A DNA stretch of 64,000 nucleotides, taken from NCBI RefSeq assembly GCF_009660225.1, contig NZ_CP045920.1:1488001-1552000 (forward strand), read 5' to 3'. The notes below the pieces were generated by a model. It saw only the letters and a program-made list of their open reading frames with translations. It made no database searches and had not been told where the DNA came from. The position numbers and the translations under genes were made by a program. Below, one piece after another: positions 40,835 to 49,913 of this stretch. The stretch is from Pseudactinotalea sp. HY158. Its GTDB lineage: Bacteria > Actinomycetota > Actinomycetes > Actinomycetales > Beutenbergiaceae. Each line of letters opens with the position of its first letter. Positions within the stretch are counted from its first letter, which is position 1.

Positions 40835-41707
40835 GTGTCATCCCTCCAGCCGCGACAGAAGCGTCGTCGGGCTCTTACGCTGACCGCCGCGGGTTCCGCG
40901 TCGGCGGTTCTCCTCGCCGGTTGCTCCGTCGACCCGGCACGCGGCTTCCTCCCCGGAAACGACGGCACCACCAACCTCACCGGGATGATCACGGATCTCT
41001 GGGTGGGCGCCTGGATCGCGGCGCTGGGCATCGGCGCGCTCGTCTGGGGCCTGCTCATCTGGTGCATCATCGTGTACCGCAAGCGCAAGAACGACAACAC
41101 GCTGCCGGTCCAGCTGCGCTATCACCTCCCGCTCGAGCTGCTCTACACGTTCGTGCCGCTCGTCATGGTCGGCGTGCTGTTCTACTTCACGGTGCAGACC
41201 CAGAACGAGATCACCGACACGAGCAAGGAAGCCGACGTACACATCCAGGTGTACGGGAAGCAGTGGTCCTGGGACTTCAACTACCTGGACGAGCAGGTGT
41301 GGGACGCGGGCGTCGAGGCCAAGCTCGACGGCACGATGGCCCCCGCGGACGACCTGCCCACCCTCTACCTGCCGGTGGACAAGCGGGTCGAGTTCACGCT
41401 CGACTCCCGCGACGTCATCCACTCGTTCTGGGTGCCGGCGTTCCTGTACAAGCTCGACGTCTTCCCCTACATGACCAACACGTTCCAGGTCGTTCCCGAG
41501 GAGGAGGGGACCTACCTCGGCAAGTGCGCCGAACTGTGCGGAGAGCTCCACGGCTACATGCTGTTCAACGTCAAGGTCGTCTCGGAGGCGGAATACCAGG
41601 ACCACATTCAAAAGCTGCGCGATCTGGGTCAGACCGGCGTGCTGGACGAGTCGTACGACCGCGCCGTGACGTCGCAGTACGCCGACGCGGCCACGAAGGA
41701 GAAGTGA
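40835..41707 (+). CDS. ctaC: Cytochrome c oxidase subunit II
   Basis: 290 residues. Lipoprotein signal with lipobox VLLAGC, two transmembrane helices (about 55-80 and 97-120), then a periplasmic cupredoxin domain with the CuA ligands: His in [11 protein letters not shown] and [12 protein letters not shown] (Cys-x3-Cys-x3-His-x2-Met). It accepts electrons from the cytochrome c domains of QcrC. GTG 40835 is preferred because the upstream extension is not protein-like and aaagg precedes it. Confidence 0.96.
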   Translation: MSSLQPRQKRRRALTLTAAGSASAVLLAGCSVDPARGFLPGNDGTTNLTGMITDLWVGAWIAALGIGALVWGLLIWCIIVYRKRKNDNTLPVQLRYHLPLELLYTFVPLVMVGVLFYFTVQTQNEITDTSKEADVHIQVYGKQWSWDFNYLDEQVWDAGVEAKLDGTMAPADDLPTLYLPVDKRVEFTLDSRDVIHSFWVPAFLYKLDVFPYMTNTFQVVPEEEGTYLGKCAELCGELHGYMLFNVKVVSEAEYQDHIQKLRDLGQTGVLDESYDRAVTSQYADAATKEK

Positions 41708-41709
41708 TC

Positions 41710-43431
41710 ATGGCTACGCAGGAAGCCGTCGAGGTAACCCCGGGCCTGACCCCCGAGCGCCGACAGCTCGGCCGCACGATCGTCAAGTGGACCACGAGCA
41801 CCGATCACAAGGTGATCGGGTACATGTACATCATCACCACGTTCGTGTTCTTCTGCTTCGGCGGGCTGCTCGCGTTGATGATCCGGGCCGAGCTCTTCGA
41901 GCCCGGAACGCAGATCGTTCAGAGCGCCGGGCAGTTCAACGAGCTGTTCACGATGCACGGCACGATCATGCTGCTGCTCTTCGCCACCCCGCTGTTCGTC
42001 GGCTTCGGCAACATCATCGTGCCGCTGCAGATCGGCGCCCCGGACGTCGCCTTCCCGCGCCTGAACATGTTCGCCTACTGGCTCTACCTGTTCGGCGGGC
42101 TCATCACCGTTGCCGGGTTCTTCACCCCGGGCGGGGCCGCGAGCTTCGGCTGGTTCGGCTACGCGCCGCTGGCCGACGCCACGTTCTCCCCCGGAGCCGG
42201 CGGCGACATGTGGGTCATGGGACTGGCGATGACCGGTTTCGGCACGATCTTCGGATCGGTCAACTTCATCACGACCATCCTGTGCATGCGGGCCCCGGGC
42301 ATGACCATGTTCCGGATGCCGATCTTCACCTGGAACATCTTCATCACCTCGGTGCTCGCGCTCATGGCCTTCCCCGTGCTCGCCTCCGCCCTGTTCGGCC
42401 TCGGTTCCGACCGCATCCTCGGATCGCAGATATTCGCCCCCGAGAACGGGGGAGCGATGCTGTGGCAGCACCTCTTCTGGTTCTTCGGGCACCCCGAGGT
42501 CTACATCATCGCGCTGCCGTTCTTCGGGATCGTCTCCGAGATCTTCCCGGTGTTCTCGCGCAAGCCGATCTTCGGCTACAAGGGTCTCGTCTTCGCCACG
42601 ATCTCGATCGCGGCGCTGTCGGTCACAGTGTGGGCGCACCACATGTACGCGACCGGCGCGGTGCTGCTGCCGTTCTTCTCCGTGATGACGATGCTCATCG
42701 CCGTGCCCACCGGGGTGAAGTTCTTCAACTGGCTCGGAACGATCTGGCGCGGCAAGCTCACGTTCGAGACCCCGATGCTCTGGTCGATCGGCTTCCTCGC
42801 CACGTTCCTCTTCGGCGGTCTCACGGGCGTGATCCTCGCCTCCCCGCCGCTCGACTTCCACGTCACCGACACCTACTTCGTCGTGGCCCACTTCCACTAC
42901 GTCGTGTTCGGCACCGTGGTGTTCGCGATGTTCGCCGGATTCTACTTCTGGTGGCCGAAGTGGACGGGCCGCATGCTCGACGAGCGGCTCGGCAAGATCC
43001 ACTTCTGGATGCTGTTCTTCGGCTTCCACGGCACGTTCCTCATCCAGCACTGGCTCGGCGTCATGGGCATGCAGCGGCGCATTCCGGACTACCTGCCCGA
43101 GCCCGACTTCGTCATCATGAATCAGATCTCGACCGTGTCGGCGTTCTTGCTGGCGGTCTCCACGCTGCCGTTCATCTACAACGTGTACAAGACGTGGAAG
43201 CACGCGCCGCTGGTGAACATGGACGATCCGTGGGGCTACGGCATGTCGCTCGAGTGGGCGACCTCCTCGCCCCCGCCGCGACACAACTTCGTCAAGCTGC
43301 CGCGGATCCGTTCCGAGCGTCCGGCATTCGACCTGCACCACCCGGAGGTCGCCTCGATGGACTTCGTGGACCCCCAGGTTCTCGTCGGCGCCGGGGCCGG
43401 TGCCGGGAGCGTCGAGGAGGAGAGCAAATGA
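41710..43431 (+). CDS. ctaD: Cytochrome c oxidase subunit I (aa3-type)
   Basis: 573 residues, 12 membrane helices. Haem and copper ligands are visible: [14 protein letters not shown] (low-spin haem a), [13 protein letters not shown] (CuB His plus the cross-linked Tyr), WAHHMYATG (CuB), and [10 protein letters not shown] (haem a3 and haem a). The GHPEVY glutamate marks an A-type oxidase D-channel. The C-terminal about 60 residues form a polar tail. Starts 3 bp after ctaC and overlaps ctaF by 4 nt. Confidence 0.98.
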   Translation: MATQEAVEVTPGLTPERRQLGRTIVKWTTSTDHKVIGYMYIITTFVFFCFGGLLALMIRAELFEPGTQIVQSAGQFNELFTMHGTIMLLLFATPLFVGFGNIIVPLQIGAPDVAFPRLNMFAYWLYLFGGLITVAGFFTPGGAASFGWFGYAPLADATFSPGAGGDMWVMGLAMTGFGTIFGSVNFITTILCMRAPGMTMFRMPIFTWNIFITSVLALMAFPVLASALFGLGSDRILGSQIFAPENGGAMLWQHLFWFFGHPEVYIIALPFFGIVSEIFPVFSRKPIFGYKGLVFATISIAALSVTVWAHHMYATGAVLLPFFSVMTMLIAVPTGVKFFNWLGTIWRGKLTFETPMLWSIGFLATFLFGGLTGVILASPPLDFHVTDTYFVVAHFHYVVFGTVVFAMFAGFYFWWPKWTGRMLDERLGKIHFWMLFFGFHGTFLIQHWLGVMGMQRRIPDYLPEPDFVIMNQISTVSAFLLAVSTLPFIYNVYKTWKHAPLVNMDDPWGYGMSLEWATSSPPPRHNFVKLPRIRSERPAFDLHHPEVASMDFVDPQVLVGAGAGAGSVEEESK

Positions 43432-43862
43432 GTATCAAGACCCCCAAGCCCCGCACCCCGATGGGCGACGAGTCGCTCTTCTTCCTCGGGCTCACGGCCT
43501 TCTTCGTGGTCGTCAGCCTCCTGTACGGCTTCTGGTCGTATTGGGAGCCGGTCGGCACGACCGCACTCGCGCTGCTCGCCGGGCTCAACGGCTTCGCCGG
43601 CTTCTACCTGCTCAAGCTCACGCGTGAGATCGACGACCGGCCCGAGGACAATCCGCTCGCCGAGGTCGAGGACTACGCCGGCGAATACGGCCGATTCTCC
43701 CCGTGGTCCTGGTGGCCGCTCGTGCTCGGCATCGCCGTGAGCCTCATCTTCCTGGGGCCGGCGCTCCACCAGTGGTGGCTCATGGGCATCGGCGGCGCGA
43801 TCGGAGCCATCGGGCTCATCGGTCAGGTCTTCGAGTTCAGCCGCGGGCACCACGCCCACTGA
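43428..43862 (+). CDS. ctaF: Actinobacterial cytochrome c oxidase subunit IV
   Basis: 144 residues with four predicted helices (about 18-36, 42-62, 91-110 and 114-134). It matches the actinobacterial subunit IV family (PF12270) found only with aa3 oxidases of this phylum: [30 protein letters not shown] and [12 protein letters not shown]. The start codon overlaps the ctaD stop (ATGA). A perfect hairpin follows 26 nt after the stop. Confidence 0.93.
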   Translation: MSIKTPKPRTPMGDESLFFLGLTAFFVVVSLLYGFWSYWEPVGTTALALLAGLNGFAGFYLLKLTREIDDRPEDNPLAEVEDYAGEYGRFSPWSWWPLVLGIAVSLIFLGPALHQWWLMGIGGAIGAIGLIGQVFEFSRGHHAH

Positions 43863-43887
43863 CACCCACTGACACACCGCAGCGTCC

Positions 43888-43923
43888 GAGAAGGGGCCCC
43901 ACCGCCTGGTGGGGCCCCTTCTC
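43888..43923 (+). terminator. Terminator of ctaCDF
   Basis: Perfect 16-bp stem (gagaaggggccccacc and its complement) with loop gcct. Confidence 0.88.
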
Positions 43924-43961
43924 GCTTGGGATCGGGCCGGCGTCGCTGCCTCACCACGCTC

Positions 43962-44001
43962 GCTGCTGTGTCCTGGGAGTGGCTGCTGTGTCCTGGGAGC
44001 G
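43962..44001. repeat. 20-bp direct duplication between two terminators
   Basis: gctgctgtgtcctgggag plus two bases occurs at 43962 and 43982, back to back with one mismatch, in the non-coding space between ctaF and sodA. The rest of the 321-bp gap holds only the two terminators and a GC-rich imperfect palindrome near 44001-44030. Confidence 0.8.
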
Positions 44002-44058
44002 GCCGGCGTCCTCGGACACGGCCGGCCGAGTCTGGCAACCTCGAGGCATCCAGACATG

Positions 44059-44096
44059 CGAGGAGGGCCCCCACCGTGTGGTGGGGGCCCTCCTCG
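44059..44096 (-). terminator. Terminator of sodA
   Basis: Perfect 17-bp stem (arms 44059-44075 and 44080-44096) with loop gtgt, 88 bp beyond the sodA stop. The inner arm (ggggcccacc-like core) resembles that of the ctaF terminator. Confidence 0.85.
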
Positions 44097-44183
44097 TCAC
44101 CTCCGGGACAGCCAGCCGGCGGGGATGAAGCCCGCGGCGGCGTGCCGGCCGGTGTCTCGTATTCGCCGGTGTCGTGCGGCGTC

Positions 44184-44801
44184 TCAGGCGAGGCTGGAGC
44201 CGCCCTGGCGGGCGCGCTCGAACCGGGCGGCGACGTCCTGCCAGTTGGCGATGTTCCAGAACGCCTTGATGTAGTCCGCCTTGACGTTGAGGTAGTCCAG
44301 GTAGAACGCGTGCTCCCACATGTCGAGCATGAGCACCGGCTGGATGCTCACCGGCACGTTCGACTGCTGGTCGAAGAGCTGGAAGATCGAGAGCCGCTGG
44401 CCGAGGGTGTCCCAGCCGAGCACGGACCATCCGGATCCCTGGATCCCGGCCGCGTTGGCCGCGAAGTGCTTCTGGAAGGCATCGAAGGAACCGAAGTACT
44501 CGTCGATCGCCGCCCGCAGCTCGCCCTCGGGCTCGCCGCCACCCTCGGGGGAGAGGTTGTTCCAGAACACGGTGTGGTTGATGTGACCACCCAGGTTGAA
44601 CGCGAGGTTCTTCTCGTACAGGTTGACGGCGGCGAGGTCGCCGGCCGAGCGGGCCTCGGAGAGCTTGTCGAGCGCCGTGTTCGCGCCGCCCACGTAGGCC
44701 GCGTGGTGCTTGTCGTGATGCAGCTCCATGATCTTGGCCGAGATGTGAGGCTCCAAGGCCGCATAGTCGTAGGGCAGTTCCGGAAGCGTGTACTTAGCCA
44801 T
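44184..44801 (-). CDS. sodA: Superoxide dismutase (Mn/Fe family)
   Basis: 205 residues. Dismutates superoxide. Metal ligands: His in [12 protein letters not shown] near residue 27, His in [12 protein letters not shown] near 75, and Asp/His in [14 protein letters not shown] near 160-165. Residues around the ligands ([16 protein letters not shown]) fit the Mn- or cambialistic type; the metal is not proved. Start ATG 44801 has gaaggag 8 nt upstream. There are only 29 bp between this start and the strong hairpin that ends qcrB. Confidence 0.96.
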   Translation of the reverse strand: MAKYTLPELPYDYAALEPHISAKIMELHHDKHHAAYVGGANTALDKLSEARSAGDLAAVNLYEKNLAFNLGGHINHTVFWNNLSPEGGGEPEGELRAAIDEYFGSFDAFQKHFAANAAGIQGSGWSVLGWDTLGQRLSIFQLFDQQSNVPVSIQPVLMLDMWEHAFYLDYLNVKADYIKAFWNIANWQDVAARFERARQGGSSLA

Positions 44802-44830
44802 CGTTTCTCCTTCTCGATTGGGTGTCACAA

Positions 44831-44876
44831 CCGCGACAACACCGGCATCTTCGAGAAGATTCCGGTGTTGTCGCGG
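44831..44876 (-). terminator. Large inverted repeat between qcrB and sodA
   Basis: 15-bp perfect outer stem (ccgcgacaacaccgg and its complement), one mismatch, then a 5-bp inner stem atctt/aagat around loop cgag. It starts 22 nt beyond the qcrB stop and ends 29 bp before the sodA ATG. Confidence 0.85.
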
Positions 44877-44897
44877 CGTCACGGGCGCTGATGGGGA

Positions 44898-46562
44898 TCA
44901 GCGCGAGATCTCCGTGGGCTCCTCGCTCACTTCGATCGCGTTCGGTCCGGCGTCGTGGTGGGCACGCGCCTGGGCATACTCGGCGGCGGAGACGGGCTCG
45001 ACCCTGTCCTCGAAGAACCAGCGAGACAGGTTCCGGCGACGCAGGTCGCGCTTGTACCCGGGCCGGGCGACGCCGTTGGAGTCCTCGGCCGGCTCGATCT
45101 CCACCGGCCGGTAGACGTGGTGGCTGACGCGGGCCCAGATCTCGTACTCCGACAGCGGCTCGTGCACCTCGTAGTAGCGGCCCTCCGGGGAACGGCGCAC
45201 CGTCCCCGTCTCGTGGCCGTGCAGGACGACCTCGCGATCCTTGCGCTGGAGCGCGAGGCAGATCCGCTTCGTCACGATGAACGAGACCACCGGGAGCACG
45301 AAGAACAGCACTCGGAAGGCCCACGTGATCTCGTTGAGGTTGAGGTGGAAGTGGGTGGCCATGATGTCGTTCGCGCCCGCCCCCAGGAGCACGAAGAACG
45401 CGGCGAGAACCGCCACGCCGAGCCCGGTGCGGGTCGGAACGTTCCGGGGCCGGTCGAGGATGTGGTGCTCGCCGGTGTCCTTGGTCACGAGCCGCTCGAT
45501 GAACGGGTACGCACCGAAGAACGTGATGAGCACCCCGGGCACGATCGCACCCGGAATGAGCACGTTGAGCGAGAGCGTGTACCCGCCGATGACGAACTCG
45601 GTCTGGCCGGGCATGAGGCGCAGCGACCCCTCGAGGAACAGCATGTACCAGTCGGGCTGGGCACCGGCGGAGACCAGCCCCGGGTCGTACGGACCGTAGA
45701 CCCACACCGAGTTGATGCTCATGAACGCCCCCATGAGGGCGAGCGCTCCGAACACCATGAAGAAGAAGCCGCCGGCCTTCGCGGTGTAGATCGGGAACAG
45801 CGGGAACCCGACGACGTTCTTGTTGGTGCGGCCGGGCCCGGGGTACTGGGTGTGCTTCTGCCAGAACACCAGGAACAGGTGCACGGCGATGAGCGCCAGG
45901 ATGATCCCGGGGATGAGCAGGATGTGCACCGTGAACATGCGGCTGATGATGTCGTCGCCGGGGAACTCGCCCCCGAAGATCATGTAGCTCAGGCGCGAGC
46001 CGAGGATCGGGATGGAGCGGACCACACCCTCGAGGATGCGCAGGCCGTTGCCGGAGAGCACGTCGTCGGGAAGGGAGTAGCCCGTGAGGCCCGCGAGCAT
46101 GCCGAGCACGAGCATCGAGAAGCCGACGAGGTAGTTGAGCTCGCGCGGCTTGCGGAATGCTCCGGTGAAGAAGATCCGCAGCATGTGCACCGTGATGGCG
46201 GCCATGAACAGCAGCGCGGCCCAGTGGTGGATCTGGCGCATGAGCAGGCCGCCGCGCACCTCGAAGGACATGTGGACGGTCGAGGCCATGGCCTCGGACA
46301 TCTCCATCCCCTGCAGCGAGGTGGGCAGTGCGTCGGTCGGGTAGACGGTCTCGGCCATCGAGGGCACGAAGAACATCGTGAGGAACGTACCCGACAGGAG
46401 CAGCACGATGAAGCTGTAGAGGGCGATCTCGCCGAGGAGGAACGACCAGTGGTCGGGGAAGATCTTGCGGGCGAGACCCTTGATCATCCCGGCTGCACCG
46501 ACGCGCTCGTCGAGGAAGTCGAGCGTGGGCTCGGCCTTGCTCAGGTCGATGTTCGTGCTCAT
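44898..46562 (-). CDS. qcrB: Ubiquinol/menaquinol-cytochrome c reductase cytochrome b subunit
   Basis: 554 residues. Membrane subunit of the cytochrome bcc complex that oxidises menaquinol. Eight or nine helices; haem-b His pairs in RQIHHWAALLFMAAITVHMLR and HILLIPGIILALIAVHL; the quinol-site PDW motif in GAQPDWYMLF. The long hydrophilic C-terminal extension of about 130 residues is typical of actinobacteria. Start overlaps the qcrA stop by 4 nt. The protein is the target of Q203-type inhibitors in mycobacteria. Confidence 0.97.
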   Translation of the reverse strand: MSTNIDLSKAEPTLDFLDERVGAAGMIKGLARKIFPDHWSFLLGEIALYSFIVLLLSGTFLTMFFVPSMAETVYPTDALPTSLQGMEMSEAMASTVHMSFEVRGGLLMRQIHHWAALLFMAAITVHMLRIFFTGAFRKPRELNYLVGFSMLVLGMLAGLTGYSLPDDVLSGNGLRILEGVVRSIPILGSRLSYMIFGGEFPGDDIISRMFTVHILLIPGIILALIAVHLFLVFWQKHTQYPGPGRTNKNVVGFPLFPIYTAKAGGFFFMVFGALALMGAFMSINSVWVYGPYDPGLVSAGAQPDWYMLFLEGSLRLMPGQTEFVIGGYTLSLNVLIPGAIVPGVLITFFGAYPFIERLVTKDTGEHHILDRPRNVPTRTGLGVAVLAAFFVLLGAGANDIMATHFHLNLNEITWAFRVLFFVLPVVSFIVTKRICLALQRKDREVVLHGHETGTVRRSPEGRYYEVHEPLSEYEIWARVSHHVYRPVEIEPAEDSNGVARPGYKRDLRRRNLSRWFFEDRVEPVSAAEYAQARAHHDAGPNAIEVSEEPTEISR

Positions 46563-47623
46563 CGCTCACGCTCCCAGAAGCTCGGGCCGACGGCCTCGTC
46601 GAAGTCGTCCATCGCGTAGAGGTAGCCCTCGTCGTCGACCGCGATCGGCAGCTGCGGCAGCGCGCGCTTGGCCGGCCCGAAGACGACCTTGGCGTGGTCG
46701 GTCACATCGAAGGTGGACTGGTGGCACGGGCACAGCAGATGGTGCGTCGTGCGTTCGTACAGCGCCACGGGGCAGCCGACGTGGGTGCAGATCTTCGAGT
46801 AGGCGATGATGCCCTCGTAGGTCCAGTCCTCGCGCCCGGGCAGGGGGGTGATGATCTCGGGATCCACGCGGACGAGGATCACCGCCGCCTTGGCCTTCTC
46901 GGTCAGGAAGTCCGGATCGTCGTGCAGGCCCGCGGGGAGGACGTGCACGATGTTGCCGTTCGTGATGTCCGAGGCCTTGAGCTTGCGGTTCGAGGGGTCG
47001 ACCGTGATGTACCGGTACTTGCCCTCGTGATAGTGCTCCGGGTTGCCGTTCTCGACGGGCCGCCACGCGGTGCGCTTGAACTTCTCCACGTCCCAGTCGC
47101 CGCCGAGGTTTCCGATGAGCGGCACGAGGAACGTGAGCGGCGCGATCGCCACGGCGGTGCCGAGTGCGCCCTTGAGGAGCGGGCGGCGGGCGATCTTCGA
47201 TTCCGAGATCCCCTCCCGCAGCATCTCGAGTGCCTCCGCGCGGGTCGGCTTGTCCGAGACCATCGGGTGCCGGGGCTCCGACTTCTCCCGGTCGTCCATG
47301 AGCGACTTGGCCCAGTGGATCGCACCGATTCCGATGCCGAGCATCCCGATGCCCAGGCCCGCGCCGATGCTCAGGGTGGACATCCGCACGTTGAACAGCT
47401 TGACGCCGTCGAGCGGGAACGCGAAGTAGCCGACGATCCCGCCGATCGTGGCGAGGATCGAGATCGTGAAGATGAAGACGACCTGCCGCTCGGCACGCTT
47501 GGCGCCCCGTGGGGAGGTGTCACTCAGGCGCGGACGGTGCGGTTCCATCCCGGGATTCGAGAAGCCCGGGGGAGTGAGGTCGCCGCCGTCGGCGTCGGTG
47601 GTCTGCAGGGAATCCTTGGTCAT
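46559..47623 (-). CDS. qcrA: Rieske iron-sulfur subunit of the bcc complex
   Basis: 354 residues. Three N-terminal membrane helices (about 47-68, 79-100, 152-172), an actinobacterial feature, then the Rieske domain with cluster ligands CTHVGCPV and CPCHQSTFD near residues 285-310. The Arg pair before helix 3 (KIARRPLLKGALG) fits a Tat-type insertion signal. Overlaps both qcrC and qcrB by 4 nt. Confidence 0.96.
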   Translation of the reverse strand: MTKDSLQTTDADGGDLTPPGFSNPGMEPHRPRLSDTSPRGAKRAERQVVFIFTISILATIGGIVGYFAFPLDGVKLFNVRMSTLSIGAGLGIGMLGIGIGAIHWAKSLMDDREKSEPRHPMVSDKPTRAEALEMLREGISESKIARRPLLKGALGTAVAIAPLTFLVPLIGNLGGDWDVEKFKRTAWRPVENGNPEHYHEGKYRYITVDPSNRKLKASDITNGNIVHVLPAGLHDDPDFLTEKAKAAVILVRVDPEIITPLPGREDWTYEGIIAYSKICTHVGCPVALYERTTHHLLCPCHQSTFDVTDHAKVVFGPAKRALPQLPIAVDDEGYLYAMDDFDEAVGPSFWERER

Positions 47624-48399
47624 GAGGAACGTGCTCCGATCCACACGGCTGCGCCGATGAGCCCGCCGATACCGATGACGAACACCCACACGGCCTCGGA
47701 GACCGGCCCGATGGAGCCGAGTGAGAACCCGCCCGGGTTCGCCTCGCGAGTGGTCATGAGGTAGGAGATGATGTCGCGCTTCTCGTCCGGCGTGACGACG
47801 GCGTCGTTGAATCCGGGCATCGCCTGCGGACCGGTGAGCATGGCCTCGTAGATCTCGGTGGGAGTGGCCTCGTCCAGCGGCGGGGCCTCCTTGCCGTGGG
47901 TCAGGGCGCCACCCGCGCCGACGGCGTTGTGGCACATCGCGCAGTTCGTCAGGAAGAGCACGTGACCGGCGGCGGCATCGCCCTTGGCCGGGTCGACCTG
48001 GGTGTCCGAGGGGATCGACGGCCCGGGGCCCAGCTCGGCGATGTACGCGGCGAGGTCGAGTGCCTGGGCGTCGGTCAGCTGCGGCGGCTTGGTGGGCGCC
48101 TGCGGGCCGTGCTCGGCCATCGGCATCCGGCCGGTCGTCACCTGGAAGTGCACCGATGCGGCACCCACTCCGATGAGGGAGGGTCCGTATTCACCGCCCT
48201 CGGCGTCGAGGCCGTGGCAGGTGGCGCAGTTGGCCACGAAGAGCCGCTGGCCCTCCTCGGCGCTGGCGTTGCTGAGTGGGTCGGCCTGGGCGGAGCTGGG
48301 GCTCAGTACGGCGTAGCCGACGCCGACCAGCATCAAAGCCAGCATCATGAGCACGGCCGGCGCGAGCCGGTGTCGTCTGCCCTTGGCTAAAGCTGTCAC
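47620..48399 (-). CDS. qcrC: Dihaem cytochrome c subunit of the bcc complex
   Basis: 259 residues. N-terminal helix (LAPAVLMMLALMLVGVGYAVL), two c-type haem motifs CATCH (near residue 58) and CAMCH (near 156), each with a distal Met ligand candidate, and a C-terminal helix that anchors it. The two haems replace a soluble cytochrome c and pass electrons to CuA of CtaC, forming a bcc-aa3 supercomplex. GTG 48399 is preferred over TTG 48447 because agagga precedes it at about 10 nt. Confidence 0.95.
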   Translation of the reverse strand: MTALAKGRRHRLAPAVLMMLALMLVGVGYAVLSPSSAQADPLSNASAEEGQRLFVANCATCHGLDAEGGEYGPSLIGVGAASVHFQVTTGRMPMAEHGPQAPTKPPQLTDAQALDLAAYIAELGPGPSIPSDTQVDPAKGDAAAGHVLFLTNCAMCHNAVGAGGALTHGKEAPPLDEATPTEIYEAMLTGPQAMPGFNDAVVTPDEKRDIISYLMTTREANPGGFSLGSIGPVSEAVWVFVIGIGGLIGAAVWIGARSS

Positions 48400-48488
48400 G
48401 TTTCGTCGTCCTCTGGGATCAATCGGATGAGCGGGGTACGAGGTCAATCGGGTCGCGCGGTGGCGATGGTCGAGGGGTTACGGGCGGC

Positions 48489-49133
48489 CTAGGTGAAGTA
48501 CGGGAGGATGTAGATCGTTCCGAACAGGGCGATCCACACGATGTCCACGAAGTGCCAGTAGTAGGAGATGGCGACCGCGCTGCTCGCGTCGTGGTGGTTG
48601 AACCGCTTAGTCGCGAACGAACGCCCGAGCAGGTAGAGGAACGCGATGAGGCCGCCGAGCACGTGGAGGCCGTGGAAGCCCGTGGCCAGGTAGAACGCCG
48701 AGCCGTAGCTGGAGTTCTGGATGCTGATGCCGTGGTCGACGAGCTCGGCGTACTCGAAGATCTGCCCGCCGACGAAGAAGGCGCCCATGACGTAGGTGAG
48801 GGTGAGCCATTCGTTCATGCCCCACTTGTTCACCTGGAACAGCGTTCCCATGCGGCGCGGCTGGAGTCGCTCCGCCGCCCACACGGCCATCTGGCACGTC
48901 ACCGACGACAGCACCAGCACGGTGGTGTTCGCGGTCGAGAACACCACGTTGAGTTGACTGTGGGCATCGTTGAACACCTCCGCCCCGGCCACCGAGCGGT
49001 GGCTGAAGTAGATGGCGAAGAGTCCGGCGAAGAACATCAGTTCGCTGGACAGCCAAACGATCACCCCGACCTTGGTCAGGTCGGGGCGGTTCACGGTGAC
49101 TGGAGTGCGCACAGCGCCAGTTGCAGACGACAC
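48489..49133 (-). CDS. ctaE: Cytochrome c oxidase subunit III
   Basis: 214 residues, about five helices (short actinobacterial form). Motifs [47 protein letters not shown] and [24 protein letters not shown] are diagnostic. First gene of ctaE-qcrC-qcrA-qcrB on the minus strand. GTG 49133 gives the family N-terminus (a CATAAT box lies 6 nt upstream, suggesting leaderless initiation). Longer upstream frames are shadows. Confidence 0.95.
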   Translation of the reverse strand: MSSATGAVRTPVTVNRPDLTKVGVIVWLSSELMFFAGLFAIYFSHRSVAGAEVFNDAHSQLNVVFSTANTTVLVLSSVTCQMAVWAAERLQPRRMGTLFQVNKWGMNEWLTLTYVMGAFFVGGQIFEYAELVDHGISIQNSSYGSAFYLATGFHGLHVLGGLIAFLYLLGRSFATKRFNHHDASSAVAISYYWHFVDIVWIALFGTIYILPYFT

Positions 49134-49478
49134 CCTGTCATTATGGCGTCTCTTGGGAGTGCTTGGGGCCAGCACCACGCCCGAACTTCGATTCGGCGGC
49201 ATTCCGGCGCAGATCTCGGCACGACACGCCGACGTCGTGTCAGCAAGGGGCCGTTCGGACCCCACAGGTCGCCCCGGAGCAACCCCGGTGCCGGCGTTCG
49301 GGTGGTCCGTGTCACGTTCGGGAGTGACGTGCGCCGGCCGTCGCCGGCCGCGGAGGCGATCGCTCGCCCGTCCACGCGCCGACCGCTCGGAGGGCGGGCG
49401 GCGCCCGGGAAGCACTAGGGTGTGGATGTCGTATCCCCGGGGCCCGAGCTCGCGGCCCAGAACGAGAAGAAGGTAGTC
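49134..49478. other. Divergent intergenic region between ctaE and receiver-like gene
   Basis: No gene is supported in these 345 bp. On the right, TAGGGT (49416-49421) and the ribosome-binding site agaagg (about 49466) serve the rightward gene; on the left, the ctaE start region has CATAAT. Short inverted repeats (gacacg/cgtgtc near 49229-49250; gtcac/gtgac near 49310) are possible operator sites but are weak. Confidence 0.45.
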
Positions 49479-49913
49479 ATGACCGCCGCGCACGAGACCA
49501 CCCCGACTCCGGACAACGAACCCGCGCGCATCCTGCTCTACAGCGATGACCGGGCCACCCGCGACGAGATCCGCACCCTCGTGGGACGGCGCGCCTCGAT
49601 CGACACCCCGCGGATCGAGTGGACCGAGACCGCCACGGCCGCCGCCGTGGTCTCACGGGTGGAGAACGAGACGTTCGACCTGCTCATCCTCGACGGCGAG
49701 GCCGGAAAGGTCGGCGGCCTCGGTCTCACCCGCACGCTCAAGAGCGAGGTCTTCGCACTGCCGCCGGTGCTCGTGACGATCGCCCGCCAGCAGGACGCCT
49801 GGCTCGCCTCGTGGAGCGAGGCCGAGAGCGTCGTCTCCTATCCGCTCGATGCGGTCGTTCTGCAGGAGGCCGTCGCGGAGCAGCTTCGCGCGAGGACGAC
49901 GCAGCGCTCATGA
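49479..49913 (+). CDS. Atypical response-regulator receiver-like protein
   Basis: 144 residues. After a 20-residue polar start, the sequence [20 protein letters not shown] and [22 protein letters not shown] follows the receiver fold (acidic pair near residue 27 and a possible phospho-acceptor Asp near residue 70). The later invariant Thr/Ser-Lys pair is not clear ([14 protein letters not shown]), so phosphorylation may not work normally. No output domain. Its stop overlaps the trpD start (ATGA), so the two are coupled. A similar small protein beside trpD is known in actinobacteria but its function is not. Confidence 0.75.
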   Translation: MTAAHETTPTPDNEPARILLYSDDRATRDEIRTLVGRRASIDTPRIEWTETATAAAVVSRVENETFDLLILDGEAGKVGGLGLTRTLKSEVFALPPVLVTIARQQDAWLASWSEAESVVSYPLDAVVLQEAVAEQLRARTTQRS

